NCBI GenBank assembly: GCA_948466315.1
Contig: CAOJZZ010000005.1
Coordinates: forward strand, 1 to 41,272
Source of the DNA: an uncultured Mycoplasmatota bacterium
GTDB lineage: Bacteria > Bacillota_I > Bacilli_A > RF39 > UBA660
DNA: 41,272 bases
Reading direction: 5' to 3'
In this document: one piece after another, positions 33,982-41,272 of the stretch
Position numbering within the stretch: the first letter of the stretch is position 1
How the letters are laid out: each line of letters begins with the position of its first letter
Position numbers and translations under genes: made by a program
The notes under the pieces: model-generated
Told to the model about the DNA's origin: nothing
What the model saw: the letters and a program-made list of their open reading frames with translations, nothing else
Databases searched by the model: none

Positions 33982-34322
33982 TTATCTAATAATTTTGAAG
34001 AATATTTTCCTGAGTTTTTTATGTTATTTGCTTCTAAATTAACCTATGGTTTTCCATAGAAAAAGACTCACTTTTTCCTTTATTTACAAGTACTTAGAGA
34101 GTTTTCTTAATTAATTTATAATTTTATACTGTATACAAAAAAATACTATATAATAAGAAAAAACATATCTTATAAAAAATCGAACAACTTAAAATTCAGC
34201 ATTTATAAAATAATTATTAATACAATTATTCTTAACATTAAATTAAGAATATAACATTTTTTTAAAAGCATTTATTTTTGAATAAATTCCCGATTTTTCC
34301 TATTACAATATCACTTTAACTA
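33982..34322. other. Non-coding region with several hairpins
   Basis: About 340 bp with no credible gene. On the minus strand it should hold the promoter and leader of the acetyltransferase/Ca2+-ATPase operon. Structures seen: CTATGG-TTTT-CCATAG (34044-34059), directly beside AAAAAG-ACTCA-CTTTTT (34060-34076), and ATTCTTAA-seven bases-TTAAGAAT (34228-34250). I could not match them to a known riboswitch. Confidence 0.45.
34268..34288 (-). terminator. Possible terminator of the Cys-rich protein gene
   Basis: On the minus strand ATTTATT, loop CAAA and AATAAAT form a 7-bp all-AT stem followed by GCTTTT. It lies 35 bp after the stop at 34323. The stem is weak. Confidence 0.35.
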
Positions 34323-35021
34323 TCAAGAACCAAGTATCCAATTAATAATAGCCCGTTTTATTTGAAAATACTCTTCTTTTTCAAATTGCATATTAGCAAT
34401 ACAATATTTTTTATTAGCTATATGTGAACAAAAAATACACTCATATAAATCAAAACAATCTTGTATAAAAAAAGAATTACTAACTTTATTAGACCAAATA
34501 ACATTATAAGAATTACTACAATTAATTGAATCATCCACTCTAATACAAAAAGATGATAAAGTACTTCTTTGAGAAGCTAATAAAAACTCAACTTCTGAAC
34601 AAGAATCACAATAAATAATATTTTTAGAACTACTACAATTAGTACAATGATATACATTACAGCACCCATAAATAGTATCACTTAAAGAAACATTAGAAGA
34701 GTTACTAACTCTTTCTGTAGTGGTAAAATTAATACTTTGCCAAATACTAATTACTTGATCTAAACTATCTACTTTTACCTTTGGTAACATCCAACCAGTA
34801 TCATAATCTTTTTTTTCCATATTACTTTGTGTAATAAAAGAAGAAAAATGAATAGAATCAGCCCAAGTCATCTCGTTAGTAGTAGAATCAAATACTTTTT
34901 TAGGTAACTTTACATCAAATGCCATCTTTTCTAATATCTCCCCTAAAGAATAAGGATTATCACAAGAAAAAACATTACTAAAAATTTTTTGGATAATTTC
35001 TAACGCTTGTTCCCCCTTCAA
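34323..35021 (-). CDS. Cysteine-rich protein of unknown function, partner of the ATPase
   Basis: A protein of 232 aa. I favour the TTG at 35019-35021, eight bases after AGGAG; a GTG at 35030 lies inside the ribosome site. The first 110 residues look like a mixed domain (PYSLGEILEKMAFDVKLPKK). From about residue 118 there are 12 cysteines in an irregular series such as YGCCNVYHCTNCSSSKNIIYC, a run that continues with SCSEVEFLLASQ. The end is KKYCIANMQFEKEEY. From memory, a similar Cys-rich stretch closing with YCI-N-x-x-x-x-K-E-E-Y occurs in hypothetical proteins of candidate-phyla bacteria. Some Cys pairs could bind zinc. The start is two bases after the stop of the ATPase gene. Confidence 0.7.
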   Translation of the reverse strand: MKGEQALEIIQKIFSNVFSCDNPYSLGEILEKMAFDVKLPKKVFDSTTNEMTWADSIHFSSFITQSNMEKKDYDTGWMLPKVKVDSLDQVISIWQSINFTTTERVSNSSNVSLSDTIYGCCNVYHCTNCSSSKNIIYCDSCSEVEFLLASQRSTLSSFCIRVDDSINCSNSYNVIWSNKVSNSFFIQDCFDLYECIFCSHIANKKYCIANMQFEKEEYFQIKRAIINWILGS

Positions 35022-35023
35022 TA

Positions 35024-36859
35024 TTACCACTCCTCTCTGCTTGAAGAATTAACTTCTAAAATTTTCCGCAAAGAAACATTACCTAACTTAAATTCAAACT
35101 TTGCCGAATTTTTCTCTTCTTTATTAAAAATATCCCTATTAAAAACCTCTTCCACTCTAGGGAACCTTTTAAAATCTAATGTAGTTCCCTTCATTGCAGA
35201 CAATAAAACTCCCTTAACAGAAATTCTCACAACACATTCCCTATTTTTTAATTCAGTTAATAATTTAACCCTTTTTTCTAAAGAGTCAGAAAAAGCAATC
35301 TTCATTTTTAAATTATCTACTAATATACTAGCATCTCCTAAAGAAACACGAAATATATAATAATTAACTACATTAGCAAATATAGAATCTTTTAAAAAGG
35401 ATGAAATTTGATTAAAATACTGTTCTACTATAATTAAAGACACATTATACTTTCTAGACTCAGCCAAAAAACGAACTAAAATTGGATTTTCTACAGTTGC
35501 CACTTCATCAACTATAAACAAAATGTGTGAAGAAAAAGAATCTCCCTGAACTAAAGTAAATAATTGCTGCATCAAAAGCCCTGCTATCATTCTAGTAACC
35601 TTTTCTCCAAGTTTTACTCTATCTAATGAAAATAAAGTTAAAAAATTATCATCAATTGCCTCTTGTAAATTACTATTACTAATTTGATTATTAAAAACAG
35701 GCAACATCTCCATCTCATCAATAAAAGAAATAATAGGAGATATAGCTTCTGTATAAGAACGATTTTTTAACTCAACAAAATCATTAAGAAAAAACAAAAC
35801 TACACTAGATGGCAATACATCTTTTAATTTATTTATTAAATCAGTACGAAAAGTAACATCTAAAAGTAATTTTCTTAAAGAAGAAAAAGTAAAATCTTCA
35901 TCCATTAATAATAAATAAATGCTATGACGCAATACTCTTTCTAATTTAGAGTTATATAAATCAACAAGTAATGATTTCAAAAGTTCCAATAATAATTCAC
36001 AAGAAGAAACAGAATCTTCTTTTTTATTAATAAATAAATCAATACTATCCCCTCCACTTTTAAAATCAATCACCTTACCAATCCCACCAATATCTTTCTC
36101 CATTGAAGCATGTGGATCAATTACAACAACCTTATATTTACTAACTAAATCACAATTTTTATAAAGATTATAAATAAATGAACTAATAAACTTAGATTTT
36201 CCAGAACCACTAGAACCTATAATAATAGAATGTTTATCAAATTGATATGCATTTTGTTTTAAATAAAAGTCCCCCTGTAAATAAGGAAATGTATCAATTT
36301 TTAATAATGAATTTAATAAATCACTAGAAAAAATAGACAGATTTTTGCCAATATCCAAATACTTTGAGACACTTTTATATAAATATCTTACATTTTTAGA
36401 AAAATCAACTGACAAAACGAAACTCGGAACTGCAAACAATAAAGAACGTCTTATTATTTTTCCACCTATAGAAAAATACAAATCAATATGCCATTTTACT
36501 TTTTGTCTAGAAAAACTAAAAAAATCAAATTCAATACATTTTAATTTTCCCTTTCTTTTTACTACACAAAATTCTAATAAATCAATAATATTTTTTTCAG
36601 TATGAAAAGTAAGTGGCAATGAATAACTAATTCTAGGAATTTTTTTATAATTGATTTTTTTAAAAACAAAAGAAGATAAATTATTAATAGTAGGCGGTAA
36701 AAAACACTTAGTATATATAAAATATCGTATTTTATTTTTTGAAATTAACACAAAAATTTTCCAATTTCTAAATATTCCATTATAACTAGAAATAGTAGTA
36801 ACCAGTTGATCCCACTCATCCTTTGTTACAAAATTTTCTGTAAAATAAACCTCCGACAT
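35024..36859 (-). CDS. HerA/VirD4-TraG-like P-loop ATPase
   Basis: A protein of 611 aa with an ATG at 36857-36859 and a weak ribosome site. The first 200 residues are an unrecognised beta-rich domain with no clear membrane helix. The ATPase core has Walker A GSSGSGKS (215-222), VVVIDPHASM (245-254, a motif of HerA/VirD4-type DNA pumps), Walker B ILFIVDEVAT (446-455), ESRKYNVSLIIVEQ and FRVSLGDASILVDNL. Relatives translocate or process DNA. None of the usual conjugation genes (relaxase, VirB4, VirB6) is nearby. Translation is tightly linked to the Cys-rich protein downstream. The cellular role is unknown; this pair may be a stand-alone system. Confidence 0.82.
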   Translation of the reverse strand: MSEVYFTENFVTKDEWDQLVTTISSYNGIFRNWKIFVLISKNKIRYFIYTKCFLPPTINNLSSFVFKKINYKKIPRISYSLPLTFHTEKNIIDLLEFCVVKRKGKLKCIEFDFFSFSRQKVKWHIDLYFSIGGKIIRRSLLFAVPSFVLSVDFSKNVRYLYKSVSKYLDIGKNLSIFSSDLLNSLLKIDTFPYLQGDFYLKQNAYQFDKHSIIIGSSGSGKSKFISSFIYNLYKNCDLVSKYKVVVIDPHASMEKDIGGIGKVIDFKSGGDSIDLFINKKEDSVSSCELLLELLKSLLVDLYNSKLERVLRHSIYLLLMDEDFTFSSLRKLLLDVTFRTDLINKLKDVLPSSVVLFFLNDFVELKNRSYTEAISPIISFIDEMEMLPVFNNQISNSNLQEAIDDNFLTLFSLDRVKLGEKVTRMIAGLLMQQLFTLVQGDSFSSHILFIVDEVATVENPILVRFLAESRKYNVSLIIVEQYFNQISSFLKDSIFANVVNYYIFRVSLGDASILVDNLKMKIAFSDSLEKRVKLLTELKNRECVVRISVKGVLLSAMKGTTLDFKRFPRVEEVFNRDIFNKEEKNSAKFEFKLGNVSLRKILEVNSSSREEW

Positions 36860-36941
36860 TACCCCATAATAACTACCTCAAAATTAGTATACTAACATCA
36901 TTCTAAAGAAAACTGACTTTTCTCTAATCAATTAAATCAGT

Positions 36942-37739
36942 TTAACAAATTGGAACTAAAAAATCAGTAATGCCATCATGATAATATTCTAACTCTGGAA
37001 TGTGTCTTAATTTATATTTACAACTAGGCAAAAATTCATAATAAAATTGCTTGGAAACCCTCTGAATATCACATGCTTTTTTTGAATCAACATGAAAAAC
37101 CAACCACTGACTAGCAGGTATAACAAACTTAGAAAAACAATCAATCAGCTTTGTATACAAAATATAATAACCATCACATTTTAATCTATTAGAATCCGAA
37201 TAAGTAACCATTCCATAATCAATATTACCATATAAATCTAAATATTTATTTTCCATATCATTAAAAAATTTAGGAGCAATCATCCCTATATTATCATTAT
37301 TAACAGAAATACCCTTCCCATATAATACTAATTCGTCTAAAGTAACAATAGAATATTCAATATCTTTAAACATTAAAATTTCTTCATTAAAACTAATTCT
37401 AGGAAAATGTTTTAACTGACTATTCTTATCAACTTTACTAGGCTTAATTCCATGAAAAGAAGTAAATGCTCTAGAAAAAGAAGTTGCACTTTCATACTGA
37501 TACTTAATAGCAACATCAATAACCTTCGTCTTCTTACTATAGAAATCAAAACCAGCCTGAGACAATCTTCTTTTACGTATGTACTCAGAAACAGATAAAT
37601 TTGTCAATAAAACAAACACCTTCTTCATTGTAGAAGCATTAACACCCATAATCTTTGCTAGATCATTATAAAGTATTTTTTCCTCTAAATGCTCCTCAAT
37701 ATATTCTGTTATTTGATTTAAAGTCTGATAAATATTCAA
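36942..37739 (-). CDS. AraC-family regulator with GyrI-like effector domain
   Basis: A protein of 265 aa that starts with TTG (37737-37739) after AGGAGTGGTATT. Two helix-turn-helix motifs fill residues 1-100: YNDLAKIMGVNASTMKKVF, and IDVAIKYQYESATSFSRAF followed by HGIKPSKV. The rest is a GyrI-like/effector-binding domain (EYSIVTLDELVLYGKGI; GYYILYTKLIDCF). Such proteins bind small molecules and switch on transport or resistance genes. It lies 24 bp after the NUDIX gene on the same strand. The target is not visible. Confidence 0.88.
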   Translation of the reverse strand: MNIYQTLNQITEYIEEHLEEKILYNDLAKIMGVNASTMKKVFVLLTNLSVSEYIRKRRLSQAGFDFYSKKTKVIDVAIKYQYESATSFSRAFTSFHGIKPSKVDKNSQLKHFPRISFNEEILMFKDIEYSIVTLDELVLYGKGISVNNDNIGMIAPKFFNDMENKYLDLYGNIDYGMVTYSDSNRLKCDGYYILYTKLIDCFSKFVIPASQWLVFHVDSKKACDIQRVSKQFYYEFLPSCKYKLRHIPELEYYHDGITDFLVPIC

Positions 37740-37762
37740 AATACCACTCCTATTTTTATAAA

Positions 37763-38386
37763 TTATAACTCTAATAACTCCATAATTTTCATTAAAACAT
37801 CACCATATTTAGTTAATGCTGTTTCTCCTTCATTGACCAAAAAATCCGAAAACTCTATATCTTTCTCTACCATAATATTCATAGTACTATTCTTTCTAAT
37901 TACCAGACCTCTAATACTACCATATCCCCGTTTAAATAAATCATAAGTATCTTTCGCATTTACTTTAACTAAACCATCAAGTTCTGAGATATCATAAAAA
38001 AAATCTGTATCCTTCCCTTCATATAAACAAACATATACATTAGCAAAAGCTCTATCATGAAACATATTTCCATCTTTTTTCTTTTTATCTAAAACATATC
38101 TATTAACTGTTACAAACTCAGCCACATCATAATCAACATCAACACCAATCTCTTCTAAAACTTCTCTTCCAAACCCACTCTTAATTGATTCTCCAGCCAA
38201 AACATGACCAGAAGCAGTTGTATACAAAGTCGCCTCATCTTTTCTAATTTGAAAATAAACATTTCCTAATTTATCATATAACCAACAATGAACAGTATTA
38301 TGCCATAAAGCATCTCGATGTACAATACTTCTTTCCTCACTACCCAAATAATTACCACTACAATCATAAATATCTAAATATTCCAT
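37763..38386 (-). CDS. NUDIX hydrolase, isopentenyl-diphosphate-isomerase-like subgroup
   Basis: A protein of 207 aa; the ATG at 38384-38386 follows GGAGGTAGT. The NUDIX box (Gx5Ex7REUxEExGU) is complete at residues 60-82: GHVLAGE then REVLEEIGV. The N terminus (YLDIYDCSGNYLG, VHRDALWHNTVHCWLYD) is typical of the NUDIX type related to IPP isomerase, such as YfcD-like proteins. Substrates of that group are poorly known. It may be cotranscribed with the AraC-like regulator, which could be its controller. Confidence 0.88.
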   Translation of the reverse strand: MEYLDIYDCSGNYLGSEERSIVHRDALWHNTVHCWLYDKLGNVYFQIRKDEATLYTTASGHVLAGESIKSGFGREVLEEIGVDVDYDVAEFVTVNRYVLDKKKKDGNMFHDRAFANVYVCLYEGKDTDFFYDISELDGLVKVNAKDTYDLFKRGYGSIRGLVIRKNSTMNIMVEKDIEFSDFLVNEGETALTKYGDVLMKIMELLEL

Positions 38387-39071
38387 ACTACCTCCACTAA
38401 CTAAGTTCTATTATATAACAAATCCTACTATTACACATCTTTATTATTAATTTATTTTCTATATCATCATTTTAAATACATAAAATCCAATTTACTAAAC
38501 TACTCTATCCTGATTATACTCAAAAAATCAAACTATACCAAAAATAACACCAAATCGTTCATTATATCCATTTATTATTCTCCTCACACTATCAAAAAAA
38601 GAAAACCTCATCCAAACTTTAACACAATTTTTAAAGAGTCCCCATCAATTTTTTCTAATAAACCATTATTATTTAATATAACCTGTTAAAAAAATACATA
38701 TTTTTATAAATATTTTCAAATGAAATCAACTAACTTTTTTAGTGTTCTTAATAAGGAAAGACACCTAAAAAGGATTGAATTAATCAATCTAAACGTCATT
38801 ATACATATAAATTAATTAACATCAATCATCATAATCAGCATCCTTTGTTACTATAACACCAACTAATTTACCATTACCACACTTAAGACAAACAACATCC
38901 CTATCCCCAACAGGAAGCCCTACATATAAATTCTCATAATCATTAAGTATTTTCCATAAAATCCCCTTATAAATACTCTTGTTTACAAATACATTATAAA
39001 ACTATTTTTACGTTTTAGAAAATACATTATAGTTATATAGATATAACTTACAGTTATAACTAAAATACAAA
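38387..39071. other. Gene-poor 685-bp gap with a protein fragment and palindromes
   Basis: No intact gene. The first 430 bp show nothing recognisable apart from the hairpin at 38734-38773 (CTTTTTTAGTGT against ACAC-C-TAAAAAG, one bulge). The right third has an open protein fragment (38822-39001) and two palindromes: AGTTATATAGATATAACT (39031-39048) and AGTTATAACT (39052-39061), just after the LysR pseudogene stop. Confidence 0.5.
38822..39001 (-). pseudogene. Protein fragment with a CxxC motif
   Basis: About 60 codons are open on the minus strand with no ATG, GTG or TTG start near the upstream end. It reads KGILWKILNDYENLYVGLP, then VVCLKCGNGKLVGVIVTKD and ends YDD. The base pattern is more protein-like than the surrounding DNA. 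Probably the 3' end of a decayed small zinc-binding protein; the family was not recognised. Confidence 0.35.
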
Positions 39072-39937
39072 TCACGCCTTACTTGATATTAATTTTATTA
39101 ATTCTCCCAACCCCCAAAAATTATTATTTTTATTTAAATAAATACCATATTCTATTGGAGCAAGTTCAATTCCTGTATCTAATTCTAAAATCCCACCACT
39201 TGCCACTTCAGATAAAACATACTCTGAAGTAACAACGCCAATGCTTTCAGTATTCTTTATAATTTCTATCATTGAAGAATAGGAAATATTACTTATTAAT
39301 TTAAAATCATTATCTCTAAGCATCAAACAATTATAAAAATTATAAACCGTTACTGAACATTTTCTAGGCAAATATATAGTCTTATTTTTAAGTTCATCTA
39401 TACTTAATTTTGTTCCCTTTAATAATGACTTACTAGAAACTATAAAAATATCATGCAACTCTCCAATTTTTATAAACTCTATCATCTCATTTTCATAATA
39501 TGGTACCCTTTTAGAAACAACTATATCAATTTCTTATTTTTCAAACTTTGCAAGCATTTCTAAAATATCTAAATTAATAATATTAACTTTTATACTTTCT
39601 TAACCGCATAATAATTAATCATTTTATTTCCAAATATTTTATCTAACATAGTATTATGTATTCCCATATTTATACTCTTAACCTTTTTATATTTATCATA
39701 AAAACCATCTAGTTCATGAACCTGTTTCTCTATTTTATTATATATAAAATTACCTTCTTCTGTTAACCCTATTCCATAATTTGACCAATCAATCAACTTA
39801 ACCTGTAATTGTTCTTCTAATTTTTTGATATGTTTTGATACAGCTGGTTGAGAAATATGCAACAGATTACTAGTTCTTGTAATATTTTTACAATCAGCTA
39901 CTACAACAAAAATATTATATAATTCTAAATATATCAT
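39072..39937 (-). pseudogene. LysR-family regulator, inactivated
   Basis: The N-terminal 115 codons are open from the ATG at 39935-39937: MIYLELYNIFVVVADCKNIT with the winged-helix motif LLHISQPAVSKHIKKLEEQL. The reading then stops after NYYAVKKV. Shifting one frame near 39590 restores NIINLDILEMLAKFEK, followed by an in-frame TAA near 39535, then EIDIVVSKRVPYYENEMIEF and the full effector-binding domain to 39072. So two lesions, one shift and one stop, break an otherwise complete 289-codon gene. It begins eight bases after the lysozyme gene. A functional LysR would control neighbouring metabolism or transport; no such target remains. Confidence 0.8.
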
Positions 39938-39945
39938 AAAATCAT

Positions 39946-40890
39946 CTATCCTAATTTTTTATTAATTATCAATTTCTGACCTGCATAAATCAAATTAGGA
40001 TTAGAAATTCCATTATCTCGAGCAATCACTTGATAACTAGTTCCAAATCTTTCTGCTATACCACTCAAAGTATCTCCTCTTTTTACTACATAAACAAAAG
40101 TATCAGACTCTTTAATTCCTAACTTTTCATTAACAAGAGCTTGTACTTCATTATACCTATCCCCTAAAGCATCTTTACGTTCCTGCCCATTACCATATAA
40201 ACCAGCAATTACTTCATTTGCTAATTCATCTATTGACTTAGGTAAATCTGGCACATCTGGTAGAACATCTGAATTACCTGTAGCATATCTATCCCAAGCC
40301 ATACTATTACCACTAAAATAATTCAAATCAAGATTACCACTATATCCATTCAAACGACCCACAGAAGTATATTGCCATAACGCATAAAACGACCAATATT
40401 TTAATGGATAAGAATTAAAGACATCGTCATTCGCCAATCCATTATTAACACCATAATTAGCTACCCATAAACCATAATTAGCATTAACTACTACACTCCA
40501 ATCATACGCTCTCATTACACTAGCTGACATATAAATAACAGGTCTAACCCCAGTTTTGTTATAAACCCGATCCAACCAAGCCTTAGCCCATGAAATATTA
40601 CCTAAATTACCACTTTCCCAATCAAGAATCAAAATAGCCTCTTTTTGATACCCTTTAGTTTCCTGTAAAAAATAATCAGCCTCTGCCTCTGCACTATTTC
40701 CTAAATCTGGTCTAGCAAAATGATAAACTCCTAACTTTCTTCCCAAACTTTTAGCAGTTTGATAAAAGCTATTACAACTACTATCAGTATATCCAACGCC
40801 TTCTGTAGCCTTCATAATTACAAAATCAACATCAACAGCAGCCAAATTAATACCACTTTGCCATCTAGAAATATCAATTCCCTTTAGCAT
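39946..40890 (-). CDS. GH25 lysozyme with CW_7 and LysM wall-binding domains
   Basis: A protein of 314 aa with an ATG at 40888-40890 after GAGAGGAGGAATTT. Residues 1-195 are a glycoside hydrolase family 25 muramidase: GIDISRWQ (Asp6), [26 protein letters not shown] (catalytic Asp/Glu near 90-92) and LWQYTS. Residues 218-256 match the CW_7 (Cpl-7) wall-binding repeat ([20 protein letters not shown]), and 266-311 a LysM domain ([17 protein letters not shown]). There is no signal peptide, which is usual for phage endolysins needing a holin. No other phage gene is visible, so it may be a domesticated endolysin. Confidence 0.93.
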   Translation of the reverse strand: MLKGIDISRWQSGINLAAVDVDFVIMKATEGVGYTDSSCNSFYQTAKSLGRKLGVYHFARPDLGNSAEAEADYFLQETKGYQKEAILILDWESGNLGNISWAKAWLDRVYNKTGVRPVIYMSASVMRAYDWSVVVNANYGLWVANYGVNNGLANDDVFNSYPLKYWSFYALWQYTSVGRLNGYSGNLDLNYFSGNSMAWDRYATGNSDVLPDVPDLPKSIDELANEVIAGLYGNGQERKDALGDRYNEVQALVNEKLGIKESDTFVYVVKRGDTLSGIAERFGTSYQVIARDNGISNPNLIYAGQKLIINKKLG

Positions 40891-40907
40891 AAATTCCTCC
40901 TCTCTTT

Positions 40908-40943
40908 ATTATACTTATTTCTAAAAAAGAAGTATTTATACTT
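40908..40943 (-). promoter_or_regulatory. -10 element and operator-like palindrome of the lysozyme gene
   Basis: On the minus strand TATAAT (40908-40913) lies 18 bp before the start codon. The perfect palindrome AAGTATAAATACTT (40930-40943) covers the expected -35 region, where no TTGACA-like sequence is seen. This fits a site where a regulator replaces or blocks the -35 contact. Confidence 0.4.
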
Positions 40944-41095
40944 ATCACGACTAACTAATTTTTATTAACAAAGTGCTATATGCTAGTTATTAAATTAATA
41001 TATTTTTTACTCTTACTACAATAACGATTGTAACATTCTTATTTTCTAAGATAAAACAAAATCTTTCATTTTACCATTACTCATTTTTATGATAT

Positions 41096-41101
41096 TATAA
41101 T
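41096..41101 (+). promoter_or_regulatory. -10 element of the tRNA-Thr gene
   Basis: TATAAT lies 15 bp before the tRNA, within an ATGATA-TATCAT inverted repeat (41090-41109). No clear -35 is seen at the standard distance. Confidence 0.45.
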
Positions 41102-41116
41102 AGTATCATTAATTTT

Positions 41117-41192
41117 GCCGATTTAGCTCAGTTGGTAGAGCAACTCATTCGTAATGAGTAGGTCGAAGGTTCAAGTCCCTTAATCGGCACCA
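41117..41192 (+). tRNA. tRNA-Thr (anticodon CGT)
   Basis: The acceptor stem GCCGATT/AATCGGC is perfect, with discriminator A and an encoded CCA. The D arm is GCTC-AGTTGGTAGA-GCA. The anticodon stem ACTCA/TGAGT encloses TTCGTAA, giving anticodon CGT, which reads ACG. The T loop is TTCAAGT. The T stem GAAGG/CCCTT has one A/C mismatch and one G/T pair, so it is weaker than usual. A terminator follows at 41238. Confidence 0.93.
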
Positions 41193-41237
41193 GATTGATA
41201 GGAAACTCGAACTTTTTATTCGAGAGTAATAAATATT

Positions 41238-41263
41238 AACTAGAAGTACCGTCTAGTTTTTTT
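41238..41263 (+). terminator. Terminator after tRNA-Thr
   Basis: AACTAGA, a seven-base loop and TCTAGTT, then five further T. A second small stem CTCGAA/TTCGAG lies between it and the tRNA. Confidence 0.75.
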
Positions 41264-41272
41264 GTTATTTGA

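Noticed and set aside
35007-35360. Plus-strand open frame antisense to the end of the ATPase gene
   Set aside because: No ribosome site and no protein-like pattern; the minus-strand ATPase is certain.
35024-36859. Integrative conjugative element containing the ATPase
   Set aside because: No relaxase, VirB4, integrase or attachment repeats were found around the ATPase; neighbours look chromosomal.
1-41272. Mycoplasma-type code with TGA as tryptophan
   Set aside because: Conserved Trp residues (for example in GH25 and SpoIIP) are TGG, and at least the visible TGA codons behave as stops.
41193-41272. tRNA-linked attachment site for a mobile element
   Set aside because: No repeat of the tRNA 3' end and no integrase appear in the window; the sequence after the tRNA is a normal terminator.

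Overview
The window looks like a chromosomal segment of a very AT-rich, low-GC Gram-positive bacterium. Tryptophan is TGG and TGA behaves as a stop, so this is the standard bacterial code and not a mycoplasma code. Gene order matches Bacillus in three places: rpsT/gpr/spoIIP/small membrane protein, mutL-miaA, and tkt-sirA-yneF. Together with a reduced, mostly one-strand layout, this fits an uncultured gut-type Bacilli lineage (RF39 or Mycoplasmatota-like). That placement is inference from gene content. The sporulation genes gpr and spoIIP and the sporulation-linked replication inhibitor sirA are all present, so the lineage has, or recently had, an endospore programme.

Layout. 1-3506: a tandem array of at least six secreted paralogs of about 195 aa with four conserved cysteines, cut by the window's left edge. 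3576-3851: a collapsed relative joined to the C-terminal end of another surface-protein type. 3895-5700: a mobile-element graveyard with a 450-bp inverted-repeat-bounded non-coding unit and a decayed DDE transposase. 5697-8971: a three-gene operon of unknown function. 9174-11441: an LppM-like lipoprotein with a 500-residue disordered tail carrying five copies of a short motif. 11633-14311: the sporulation block (YqxA-position protein, spoIIP, gpr) facing rpsT. 14427-22900: a secreted transglutaminase-like protein, miaA, mutL, a lone prepilin, uvrC, a PlsC-like acyltransferase overlapping an SGNH hydrolase, and an unknown gene broken at a T6 run. 23042-27007: a two-domain dCMP deaminase with a dead N-terminal domain, a membrane-anchored surface protein, and a thioredoxin-like wall protein followed by its likely sortase. 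27073-33981: methyltransferase, yneF, sirA, tkt, Ca2+-type P-ATPase and a sugar O-acetyltransferase. 34323-36859: a HerA/VirD4-like ATPase paired with a cysteine-rich protein. 36942-41263: AraC/GyrI-like regulator, NUDIX hydrolase, a LysR pseudogene, a GH25 endolysin-like lysozyme and tRNA-Thr(CGT).

Most genes lie on the minus strand and many are separated by only a few bases or overlap, so they probably form short operons. The plus-strand genes (rpsT, the transglutaminase-like gene, the thioredoxin/sortase pair and the tRNA) have recognisable promoters or terminators of their own.

The strongest candidates for undescribed biology are the paired ATPase/Cys-rich protein locus, the three-gene unknown operon, the four-cysteine paralog array, and the thioredoxin-sortase pair separated by an attenuator-like hairpin.
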